Assembly: GCA_947175585.1 (NCBI GenBank)
Contig: CAMWNL010000113.1
Location: 1 to 6,310 of the forward strand
Length of the DNA stretch: 6,310 nucleotides
From: an uncultured Bacteroidales bacterium
GTDB taxonomy: Bacteria > Bacteroidota > Bacteroidia > Bacteroidales > Muribaculaceae
Direction: 5' to 3'
This document shows, piece by piece, positions 1 to 6,310 of this stretch (position 1 is its first letter; each line of letters begins with the position of its first letter). The notes under the pieces were generated by a model that was not told where the DNA came from, ran no database searches, and worked only from the letters and a program-made list of their open reading frames with translations. Both the position numbers and the translations under genes were made by a program.

Positions 1-2159
1 ACTGGGCAGGCCTCGGCGACGTAGCTTCAAGCATCCAGACTCAGCGCGGTCTCGGCGCTACAATCGTGTCTACTCCTTCGGTCGGCGGTACAATCAATAT
101 CACCACTCGCTCGACTGACGCCGAAAAAGGCGGTAGCGTATGGTACGGCATGGGTAACGACGGCATGAATCAGGTAGGTATGAAAGTCTCTACCGGTCTG
201 ATGAAAAACGGCTGGGCTCTCACCGTGCTCGGTTCTCGCAAATGGGGCGACGGTTATATTCAAGGTACACCCTACAACAGCTACAACTATTTCGTAAACC
301 TCGCTTGGAGAATCAACGATAACCATGAATTGTCATTGACCGCATTCGGTGCTCCTCAGGTTCACTATCAGCGTAGCAGCCAGAATGGTCTTACAATCAT
401 GGGGTATCAGGATGTCAAGAACTATATGACCGACGATATGAGCATGTATCGCTTCAATCCCACTTTCGGTTATAAGAAAAACGGTGAATGGTACAACTCA
501 TCTAAGAACTTCTACCACAAACCTCAGATCTCTCTTGCCCACAACTGGAAAATAAACGATCACTCATCACTCTCTACAACCGTATACGCATCATTTGCTA
601 CCGGCGGTGGTAACTCAGGTCAGGGCAGCGGTCTCGGATCATATTCTTACACTGACTGGTATGGCGCTACTGACGGTAAGCTCCACACTAAATTCCTCGC
701 TGCCGACGGCACTTTTGACTACGGCGCAATTCAGGATCTCAACGCTGCGAGCACTACCGGTTCGGAACTCGTGATGTCTAAATCAATGAACTCTCACAAG
801 TGGGTCGGTCTCGTTTCATCATATAAGAACGACCTTAATCAGAGCAACGGCAACCGCCTCGCTCTCACAGGCGGTCTAGACCTCCGTTACTACATTGGCG
901 AGCACAAGAACATCATCACTGACCTTTTCGACGGCGAATACTTCATCGACTACTCAAGCCGTAAAAACGTTAAAGCCGAACTCAACAGCGCCGCTCTCAA
1001 CCCTGCTTGGGCTTACGAGAAACTCGGCGTCGGCGACGTTGTCTACCGTAACTACAACGGTTATATCGTTCAGGAAGGCGTATATGGACAAGCCGAATAC
1101 ACCATGCTCGACAAGGCTCTTAACCTCGTGGTTTCAGGCGCTCTTAACAACAACACTTACTGGCGCCGCGACTTCTTCTATTATGACAAGGCCAATGAGA
1201 AGTCTGCAACCCGTAACTTCATCGGCGGTACAATTAAGGGTGGTGCCAACTACAACATCGACGCTAAGAATAACGTATTCTTCAACACCGGCTTCATCAG
1301 CCGTGCTCCCTTCTTCTCAGGTGGTGTATTTGTCAACTCTACAACTTCTAACGTACTCAACGACAAGCCGGTCAACGAAAAAGTATTCTCATTCGAACTC
1401 GGCTACGGTTTCAACACTCCCGAATTCGCTCTCACTGCCAACGCTTACTACACTAAGTGGATGGATAAAACCACAACCCGTGGCTGTACTGTTTCGCGTG
1501 GAGAGCACGCCGGTGACCGCTACTTCATGAATATGAACGGCGTAGATGCCCGTCACATGGGTCTCGAACTCAACGCAAGCTGGGTACCGGTTCAGTGGAT
1601 GAACCTCCAGGCCATGATTTCTTACGGTGACTGGATCTGGGACTCTAACGCAAGCGGTTATTTCTGGAATCAGCTCGGCCAGCCTCTTAAAAACACCGAC
1701 GGCGAAGTTGCAAGCGGTATCCTGGCTCCTGATCACCTCCACGCGTCAATCGACCAGAAAGGTGTGAAAGTCGGTGGTTCAGCTCAGACTACAGGTTCTG
1801 TATCTCTTGACTTTATTCCCTTCAAAGGCTTCCGCATCGGTGGTGATTGGGTATTCAATGCCCGTAACTACTCTGACTATCAGATTAGCAGCAGCGATTT
1901 TGAAAACGGCGGCACTATCAAGGTCGCTGATCCATGGGAAATACCCTGGGGTCAGCAACTTGACCTCAACGCAAGCCTCAAGTTCAAAGTCGGTGGCTTG
2001 AATGCCACTCTCTACGGCAACGTTTACAACGTGTTCAACTACAACTACATTGTTGACGCTTACAACAAATCAACCCAGAAGGGCGAATGGGACAATGTAT
2101 TCCGTGTATTCTATTCTTTCGGTCGCACTTACTCGCTCCGTCTGAAGATTAATTTCTAA
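1..2159 (+). CDS. TonB-dependent outer-membrane receptor, 5'-truncated by the window edge
   Basis: The reading frame is open from the first full codon at base 3 to the TAA at 2157-2159, giving 718 visible residues. The GTG at 66 is an internal valine, not a start, because recognisable plug sequence (GLGDVASSIQTQRGLG) precedes it. The first ~35 residues are the end of a TonB plug domain, closing with the typical GGTINI strand. The rest is a 22-strand-type beta-barrel: alternating aromatic and polar strands, Gly/Asn/Asp-rich loops, and a terminal strand YSLRLKINF ending in Phe, the usual outer-membrane assembly signal. Receptors of this kind energise uptake across the outer membrane through TonB-ExbBD. 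The signal peptide, any carboxypeptidase-regulatory-like N-terminal domain, the TonB box and most of the plug are missing only because the window starts inside the gene. A lipoprotein gene follows after 22 bases, so co-transcription is likely. There is no SusD-like partner, and the SusC-type C-terminal pattern is absent. The ligand cannot be told from sequence. Confidence 0.95.
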   Translation, partial: WAGLGDVASSIQTQRGLGATIVSTPSVGGTINITTRSTDAEKGGSVWYGMGNDGMNQVGMKVSTGLMKNGWALTVLGSRKWGDGYIQGTPYNSYNYFVNLAWRINDNHELSLTAFGAPQVHYQRSSQNGLTIMGYQDVKNYMTDDMSMYRFNPTFGYKKNGEWYNSSKNFYHKPQISLAHNWKINDHSSLSTTVYASFATGGGNSGQGSGLGSYSYTDWYGATDGKLHTKFLAADGTFDYGAIQDLNAASTTGSELVMSKSMNSHKWVGLVSSYKNDLNQSNGNRLALTGGLDLRYYIGEHKNIITDLFDGEYFIDYSSRKNVKAELNSAALNPAWAYEKLGVGDVVYRNYNGYIVQEGVYGQAEYTMLDKALNLVVSGALNNNTYWRRDFFYYDKANEKSATRNFIGGTIKGGANYNIDAKNNVFFNTGFISRAPFFSGGVFVNSTTSNVLNDKPVNEKVFSFELGYGFNTPEFALTANAYYTKWMDKTTTRGCTVSRGEHAGDRYFMNMNGVDARHMGLELNASWVPVQWMNLQAMISYGDWIWDSNASGYFWNQLGQPLKNTDGEVASGILAPDHLHASIDQKGVKVGGSAQTTGSVSLDFIPFKGFRIGGDWVFNARNYSDYQISSSDFENGGTIKVADPWEIPWGQQLDLNASLKFKVGGLNATLYGNVYNVFNYNYIVDAYNKSTQKGEWDNVFRVFYSFGRTYSLRLKINF

Positions 2160-2181
2160 CCAATAGCGACTATTATCGATT

Positions 2182-4296
2182 ATGAAACATATCGCATTTA
2201 AAAGCCTGATGCTCGGAGCCGCTATCGCCGCAACCCTCACATCTTGCGACGAGAACTCATGGAACGACGAATATCTCGACGGGTTCGAAACTCCGACTAT
2301 CACCAAGCAAGAGACTGTTGCCTACACTATGACTGCGGCCGACATCAAGAAGATGGCCAACATGCCTGCCAACGTGAAATTGGCAGCCGAGCGCGGCGAA
2401 AGTGCTGCACTCGCTGCAGTCGCAGCCAATGGTTTCTTCACATCAGAAATCACCCCCGAAGCCTATGCACCGGCTTGGCTTGACTCTCTGTCAGGCGTGA
2501 AAGGCAGCATAATTTACTGGCTGTCGGAAAAATCAACTCTTAAACTCAGCTACCCTACTTCTGATGCTCTTCCTGCCGAATTGTCAGGCATACAGAACGG
2601 TGTGCAGTATACCGTCAGCGAAAGTGATTATCAGACTGTGTGGAACAGTGAAACTGATTTTGTCGAGGCATTCGCTCCCTCAAAACCGGCGTCAAAATTC
2701 ATTTCACAAATTCTTGCAGATAACGTAAATTGCAACGAAGGAGATTTTGCTGTTGTAACTTACAATCTTGCCAATCAGGATCCGGTATTCGGTGGTGGTT
2801 CGTCTACCCCTGAACCCACGCCGGAATTTGAAATGAGTAGCACTATCGCATCACTCACAGTCGGTTCGCCGATTGAAGCCAGCGGTGTGGTGACAGCTCT
2901 CTGTAAGCAAGGCTATATCCTCACTGACCTTTCAGGATCTACGCTCGTCTACTACGGAAACAGTTTTGAAATCGACTCGTATGCTGTCGGACAGCAGCGC
3001 ACTGTAAGCGGTAATGGCGGTTGCTACGGAGGTTGTCTCCAGATCGCTCCATCAACCGACGAACTCGCCGGCACTCAGGATTACACCTACCCCACCCCTG
3101 TTGAGATCACAGGTGAGGTATTCGAGCAGTTCTCCGCAGACCGTCAGGCGTTGAAAGCCGACAATAATGGTGGCGCTCCTGTCTATGGCGAAATCAAAGG
3201 CGCCATATTCACCCAGAGCGGTAACTATATCAACTTTGAAGTTCCCGGCGCTGACAAATCAGTGGCTGAAGGTAGCGGCTACCAGATTCCCCAGAATATT
3301 GCCGACATGCTCAACTTCGGTAATCCCGTTGATGTCCGCGGCTATGTCATCGGCTGCTCAGGTAAAGCTTATGTAACTTTCCTCGTTACAGAAGTAAACG
3401 GCGAGAAGCCGGCTTCAGCACCTGCGCTCCGCATCCCCTCCCGTGCAGGTTATGCAATCACTTCTTCTGAGGAGAAAGCAGTCTACAAATTAACAGCCAA
3501 CGGTTGGACAGCTTGCTCTGACGTATTCGCACTCAACGCCGGCGATTACGCACAGATGGGCGTGACATCTAACCTCACAGCTACTCAGGCTGCGACATTC
3601 CTGCCCATCTACATGGCGACCAAGTTCCCCTACGCACAGGAAGGCGCTACCTACTATATCGTCTACAACTTAAAAGATGGTGACAACACAGTTAAAAACT
3701 TCACTTCTCGCGCCAACTACACAGGCACAGAGTGGGCTATCACCACAATCAACACTGACATGATGCAATTTGTACGCGCAGGTAACGGCAACGGATGGTC
3801 TAACTGGATTTATGACCCCAGCATCTATATTGATCTTCCTGCCGGCCGCGGTGCTTCTTCAGCTGACTTCTGGCAGGCATGCGTTGAGTGGGCTTACGAA
3901 AACGTTGACGTACCAGTCTTCGGTGCTGAAAGCATCACCTCAGGTATCGGTTATGTTACTTCTTACGGTAACAATGACTACTACTCTGGTGCATCAGCTT
4001 ATCAGTGTAATATCGACCTCCGTGCGTCAAGCGCTAAGAAACAGGTTCCCTCTGTTTACGGTTCAATGACTGACGAGGACGTTGTCGCAGCTCTTAAGAG
4101 CCACTTCGAACTCGAAGTCTGCCCTGCAGTTCTCGCTCAGTTCTATCCCGACGCTCAGCCCGGTAAAGGTGTTGACCTATACTATGTGATCTCATTCGTT
4201 ATGTATAACGGTTCAAGCCACGACGAAGTAATCCGTTACCTCGTTACAGCTCCGGGTACATTCGAATTTGTTGCCTGCACATGGAATGATGAATAA
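2182..4296 (+). CDS. Large lipoprotein with degenerate repeat modules and two OB-fold-like domains; partner of the upstream receptor
   Basis: The protein has 704 residues. It begins with a lipoprotein signal peptide: basic start MKHIAFK, hydrophobic core, and lipobox LTSC with the lipidated cysteine at residue 22. The residues after the cysteine are acidic (CDEN), which resembles the Bacteroidetes lipoprotein export signal, so display on the cell surface is possible (inference). Residues ~46-200 hold two divergent copies of a module (Y-x-x-[TS]-x-x-D-[YI] ... VxY); a Pro-rich linker STPEPTPEFE follows at 208-217. Residues ~218-305 and ~306-405 look like two OB-fold-type beta domains; the core of the first is ASGVVTALCKQGYILTDLSG. 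A third module copy lies at ~433-498, and ~515-704 form a separate C-terminal domain with the conspicuous stretches YVTSYGNNDYYSG and SAYQCNIDLR. The gene starts 22 bases after the receptor stop, without a Shine-Dalgarno sequence, as is usual in this phylum. Similar lipoproteins follow such receptors in Bacteroidales, but I know of no assigned function. It is not SusD-like. Confidence 0.92.
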   Translation: MKHIAFKSLMLGAAIAATLTSCDENSWNDEYLDGFETPTITKQETVAYTMTAADIKKMANMPANVKLAAERGESAALAAVAANGFFTSEITPEAYAPAWLDSLSGVKGSIIYWLSEKSTLKLSYPTSDALPAELSGIQNGVQYTVSESDYQTVWNSETDFVEAFAPSKPASKFISQILADNVNCNEGDFAVVTYNLANQDPVFGGGSSTPEPTPEFEMSSTIASLTVGSPIEASGVVTALCKQGYILTDLSGSTLVYYGNSFEIDSYAVGQQRTVSGNGGCYGGCLQIAPSTDELAGTQDYTYPTPVEITGEVFEQFSADRQALKADNNGGAPVYGEIKGAIFTQSGNYINFEVPGADKSVAEGSGYQIPQNIADMLNFGNPVDVRGYVIGCSGKAYVTFLVTEVNGEKPASAPALRIPSRAGYAITSSEEKAVYKLTANGWTACSDVFALNAGDYAQMGVTSNLTATQAATFLPIYMATKFPYAQEGATYYIVYNLKDGDNTVKNFTSRANYTGTEWAITTINTDMMQFVRAGNGNGWSNWIYDPSIYIDLPAGRGASSADFWQACVEWAYENVDVPVFGAESITSGIGYVTSYGNNDYYSGASAYQCNIDLRASSAKKQVPSVYGSMTDEDVVAALKSHFELEVCPAVLAQFYPDAQPGKGVDLYYVISFVMYNGSSHDEVIRYLVTAPGTFEFVACTWNDE
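2317..3675 (+). other. Protein-level degenerate module, about three copies in the lipoprotein
   Basis: Three segments of the lipoprotein share a pattern by eye: residues ~46-115, ~142-200 and ~433-498. Each has a D-Y or D-I near the front (TMTAADIKKMA, SESDYQTVW, NAGDYAQMG), then a stretch leading to a hydrophobic F/W-[IL] or WL position (AYAPAWLDSL, SKFISQILAD, ATFLPIYMATKF), then a Gly and a closing beta strand ending in V-x-Y or I-x-Y (GSIIYWL, FAVVTYNLAN, YYIVYNLKD). Copies 2 and 3 match best; copy 1 is weaker. The two OB-fold-like domains sit between copies 2 and 3. The DNA itself is not repeated, so any duplication would be old. Confidence 0.45.
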
Positions 4297-4323
4297 ATAA
4301 ATATTTTCTTCAAAATCATATAG

Positions 4324-4351
4324 AAAAGACCGCTTCGGCGGTCTTTTTTTT
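4324..4351 (+). terminator. Intrinsic terminator after the receptor-lipoprotein unit
   Basis: A perfect 10-bp stem (AAAAGACCGC at 4324-4333 with GCGGTCTTTT at 4338-4347) is capped by a TTCG tetraloop at 4334-4337, and the T run continues to 4351. It lies 27 bases after the lipoprotein stop codon. The A-run before the stem pairs with the T-run, so an A-rich/T-rich version also exists on the other strand, but no minus-strand gene ends here. This hairpin separates the envelope genes from pncA-pncB. Confidence 0.93.
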
Positions 4352-4352
4352 G

Positions 4353-4360
4353 TAACTTCG
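4353..4360 (+). promoter_or_regulatory. Possible Bacteroidetes-type -7 promoter box for pncA-pncB
   Basis: TAACTTCG matches the Bacteroidetes -7 consensus TAnnTTTG at five of six defined positions. It starts two bases after the terminator T run and ends 8 bases before the pncA ATG. No TTTG -33 element is visible at the expected distance, because that position falls inside the terminator stem. If this is the promoter, the transcript would start almost at the ATG and be leaderless or nearly so. Some promoter is expected here, because the strong terminator cuts pncA off from upstream transcription, but the exact box is a weak call. Confidence 0.35.
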
Positions 4361-4368
4361 CCACATCA

Positions 4369-4968
4369 ATGGACACCGATAACAAAATATTAATGATAAT
4401 TGACCCACAGGTCGATTTTATCTCAGGGTCGCTTGCTGTCGAAGGTGCGGCAGAGACTATGAATACGCTTGCCGGATATATCCGAATGTATGGACACCGG
4501 TATAAACACATTATTGTAACGGCTGACCGCCATCCGATAGACCATTGTTCGTTTGAGCGCAACGGAGGCCAATGGCCCGTCCACTGCGTGGCGGATTCAA
4601 TCGGAGCCGCAATCTGGCAACCAATAATGGATGCCCTGATAGAGCGTGGCGAAGGCGTCAGCGTGCTCCACAAAGGCGAGGATCCTGATCATGAGGAGTA
4701 TTCGATATTCAAAAGCGTTGACGCAAGACATAGAATCACCGATATCATCTGCAGCCTCATTGATACCACCACCGATGACGGCGAAGTCTTTCAGTTAGAC
4801 ATCTGCGGCATTGCCGGAGATTATTGCGTGGCCGATACAATCCGCGACGGTATTGAAATTTACGGTTCCGATGTTTTCAGAGTTCTGACATCTTATGTTT
4901 CTTCAATAGACAATGGTGAAACATTATCAGATTTAATAGACAAATTCAAACTATCATGCGACAGATAA
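4369..4968 (+). CDS. pncA: Nicotinamidase (isochorismatase/cysteine-hydrolase family)
   Basis: This cytoplasmic enzyme hydrolyses nicotinamide to nicotinate and ammonia, feeding Preiss-Handler NAD salvage. The protein has 199 residues, a normal length for the family. The catalytic triad is in place: Asp12 in IIDPQVDF, Lys102 in LHKGED and Cys153 in CGIAGDYCV. The metal-site pattern that separates nicotinamidases from other isochorismatase-like hydrolases is also visible: Asp53 and His55 in TADRHPIDHCSF, and His72 in GGQWPVHCV. The ATG at 4369 was chosen because it leaves a full first beta strand before Asp12; the next ATG at 4393 would leave only three residues before that Asp. There is no Shine-Dalgarno sequence. 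The next gene, pncB, starts inside the last codons of this one and encodes the following step of the pathway, which strongly supports nicotinamide as substrate. Activity on pyrazinamide is a common side property of the family but is not shown here. Confidence 0.93.
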   Translation: MDTDNKILMIIDPQVDFISGSLAVEGAAETMNTLAGYIRMYGHRYKHIIVTADRHPIDHCSFERNGGQWPVHCVADSIGAAIWQPIMDALIERGEGVSVLHKGEDPDHEEYSIFKSVDARHRITDIICSLIDTTTDDGEVFQLDICGIAGDYCVADTIRDGIEIYGSDVFRVLTSYVSSIDNGETLSDLIDKFKLSCDR

Positions 4969-6164
4969 TCACCCATTTCTCTGACGACGATCTCTATAAA
5001 TTCACGATGTGTTGCGCAGTCATCGATAATTTTCCGCGTACTCAGGTAAAATATAAATTCAACGATCGCGACAACACAGTCTATCCTGAAGGCTTCGCCG
5101 ATGAACTGCGAGCACAGATCGCTATGCTCGAAAATGTCATCATCACCGACGAGGAAATTGAGTTCATGCGCAGTAAGTGCAGCTACATACCGGGATGGTT
5201 TTATAGCTTTCTTAAAGGCTACAGATATGACCGCAGATGGGTGACTGTGTCGCAAGATGATGACGGGCATCTCGACATTGAGTTTGAAGGATGCTGGAGC
5301 GATACAATTCTGCTTGAAGTAAAAGTACTCGCGATTGTGTCGGAACTTTATTACATGATGACCGGCGAGGACGTCAGACTTGATTATGACTCATATTATC
5401 ATAAATCATGGGACAAAGCAAAGCGTCTGCTTGAGGCAGGGTGCATATTCAGCGACATGGGGACACGCCGCCGTGCGTCATTTGAAGCTCAGGATACTGC
5501 CGTAAGAGCAATGAGCGAATGTCAAAAAGAACTTTCAGCTGACGGAAAGTTCATCGGTACAAGCAACGTGTATTTCGCCATGAAATATGATCTCAAACCG
5601 ATCGGCACTATGGCTCACGAAATTATATGTGCGATAGCTGGTATGTATGGTCCTCAGATGGCAAATCACCTTGCCATGGAAACATGGTCCACCACATACC
5701 GCGGTGCTCTCGGCACATTTCTCTACGATACATACGGATGGCGCATATTCAGTCTGAATTTTTCAGAAGATTACGCCAACATGTTTAAAGGTCTGAGGGT
5801 TGATAGCGGTGATAACTATCAGCAGCTCGACCTGATTGTCGAAAAATACAGGAGCTTGAACATCGACCCACAAAGCAAGCAGGTGATATTCAGTAACGGA
5901 CTGAATGTAGATGAAGCTATAAAAATACAAAACTACGCCAGCGGTAAATGCCGGCCGTCATTCGGTATCGGTACACACTTCACCAATGATTTCCCGGGAG
6001 TGAAACCCAGAAATATCGTAGTCAAACTTCTCGCTGTCAAAATCACTGAGTCATGGCCTTTCTACTGCGACACATGCAAGCTCAGCGAAGACCACGGCAA
6101 GTATACCGGAGACACGGCGACAGTGCGTCGCTTTATGGAGGCTCTGCATCTGACAGCCGAATAA
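4956..6164 (+). CDS. pncB: Nicotinate phosphoribosyltransferase
   Basis: The enzyme joins nicotinate and PRPP to give nicotinate mononucleotide and pyrophosphate, with ATP hydrolysis in the characterised relatives; it acts in the cytoplasm. The protein has 402 residues, close to the ~400-residue enterobacterial PncB type. Family motifs in order are DDLYKFTM (11-18), FSDMGTRRRASFE (165-177), GTSNV (201-205), GTMAHE (217-222) with His221 at the position of the phosphorylated histidine, RVDSGD (281-286), FSNGL (312-316) and FGIGT (336-340). The start at 4956 is well supported: the next in-frame Met (residue 18) lies inside the conserved N-terminal motif. The ATG overlaps the end of pncA by 13 bases in another frame, so translation of the two is probably coupled. 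No hairpin terminator is visible after the stop; a convergent gene ends 22 bases further on. Confidence 0.96.
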   Translation: MRQIITHFSDDDLYKFTMCCAVIDNFPRTQVKYKFNDRDNTVYPEGFADELRAQIAMLENVIITDEEIEFMRSKCSYIPGWFYSFLKGYRYDRRWVTVSQDDDGHLDIEFEGCWSDTILLEVKVLAIVSELYYMMTGEDVRLDYDSYYHKSWDKAKRLLEAGCIFSDMGTRRRASFEAQDTAVRAMSECQKELSADGKFIGTSNVYFAMKYDLKPIGTMAHEIICAIAGMYGPQMANHLAMETWSTTYRGALGTFLYDTYGWRIFSLNFSEDYANMFKGLRVDSGDNYQQLDLIVEKYRSLNIDPQSKQVIFSNGLNVDEAIKIQNYASGKCRPSFGIGTHFTNDFPGVKPRNIVVKLLAVKITESWPFYCDTCKLSEDHGKYTGDTATVRRFMEALHLTAE

Positions 6165-6186
6165 GCTAATAGCAGGTCATTGCCGA

Positions 6187-6310
6187 TCATAAAATATTGA
6201 ATCTAACTTTAACCATAAAATTACGAGGACGTAGATCATACACGTTTCTGTAAATATTCATACCGTCATAACTAACTCTTGAAAATTGTTTTCGATTGAA
6301 GATATTATTA
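6187..6310 (-). CDS. 3' end of an outer-membrane beta-barrel protein gene (probably TonB-receptor-like), truncated by the window edge
   Basis: On the minus strand one frame is open from the right edge to a TGA at 6189-6187, giving 40 residues. They read as the last strands of an outer-membrane beta-barrel: an aromatic and Asn/Arg-rich loop (SYDGMNIYRNVYDLRPRN) followed by an alternating amphipathic final strand FMVKVRFNIL. Bacteroidetes TonB-dependent receptors and related barrel proteins often end with such a strand, commonly in Phe; here the last residues are Asn-Ile-Leu, with Phe three from the end. The gene start and all diagnostic domains lie outside the window, so the subfamily is open: TonB-dependent receptor, CarboxypepD_reg/OMP_b-brl-type barrel, or another porin-like protein. 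It faces pncB tail to tail across 22 bases (6165-6186). No hairpin terminator is visible for either gene. The call rests on the pattern of a short peptide and should be read with that limit. Confidence 0.7.
   Translation of the reverse strand, partial: NNIFNRKQFSRVSYDGMNIYRNVYDLRPRNFMVKVRFNIL

Noticed and set aside
66..68. GTG as a true start codon for the receptor
   Set aside because: Plug-domain sequence continues in frame upstream to base 3, so the gene is truncated by the window and the GTG encodes an internal Val.
895..1530. Plus-strand 211-codon open frame inside the receptor gene
   Set aside because: Ser/Thr-rich, low-complexity translation in another frame of a clear beta-barrel gene; a composition shadow.
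2160..2181. Regulatory element or promoter between receptor and lipoprotein genes
   Set aside because: Only 22 bases, with no hairpin, no -7 box and no ribosome binding site; best read as an ordinary intra-operon gap.
2182..4296. SusD-like glycan-binding lipoprotein
   Set aside because: The predominantly beta, OB-fold-like and modular sequence lacks the helical TPR-type character and motifs of SusD proteins.
4236..4673. Minus-strand 145-codon frame opposite the terminator and pncA
   Set aside because: It runs antisense through the terminator and through conserved pncA motifs, and its translation shows no recognisable domain.
6165..6186. Possible shared bidirectional terminator between pncB and the convergent gene
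   Set aside because: No stem of useful length and no T run on either strand; only a short GCTA-A-TAGC palindrome with no room for a loop.

Overview
The window looks like a chromosomal piece of a Bacteroidales bacterium, with a Muribaculaceae-like or Bacteroides-like style. The grounds are a TonB-dependent outer-membrane receptor followed by a Bacteroidetes-type lipoprotein with acidic residues after its lipid cysteine, start codons without Shine-Dalgarno sequences, and a weak match to the Bacteroidetes -7 promoter box. This placement is an inference from gene style, not from a marker gene.

Layout. Bases 1-2159 hold the 3' part of a TonB-dependent receptor gene; its start, signal peptide, N-terminal domain and most of the plug lie off the left edge. 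After 22 bases comes a complete 704-residue lipoprotein gene (2182-4296) in the same direction, probably in the same operon. It carries a lipobox, degenerate repeated modules, two OB-fold-like domains and a distinct C-terminal domain. A textbook intrinsic terminator (4324-4351) closes this unit. Directly behind it a second unit begins: pncA (nicotinamidase, 4369-4968) and pncB (nicotinate phosphoribosyltransferase, 4956-6164), which overlap by 13 bases. On the minus strand, the last 40 codons of another outer-membrane beta-barrel gene enter from the right edge and stop at 6187, 22 bases from the end of pncB.

How the genes work together. The receptor and lipoprotein probably form an envelope pair for TonB-driven uptake of an unknown ligand. 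The lipoprotein is not SusD-like, so this is not a classical polysaccharide utilisation locus as far as can be seen. PncA and PncB catalyse two consecutive steps of Preiss-Handler NAD salvage: nicotinamide to nicotinate, then nicotinate to nicotinate mononucleotide. Nothing visible links NAD salvage to the envelope genes; the terminator separates them.

I found no RNA genes, insertion sequences, CRISPR arrays, attachment sites or origins. No stretch over 300 bases lacks a gene. The least described parts are the lipoprotein and the small convergent outer-membrane gene tail at the right edge.
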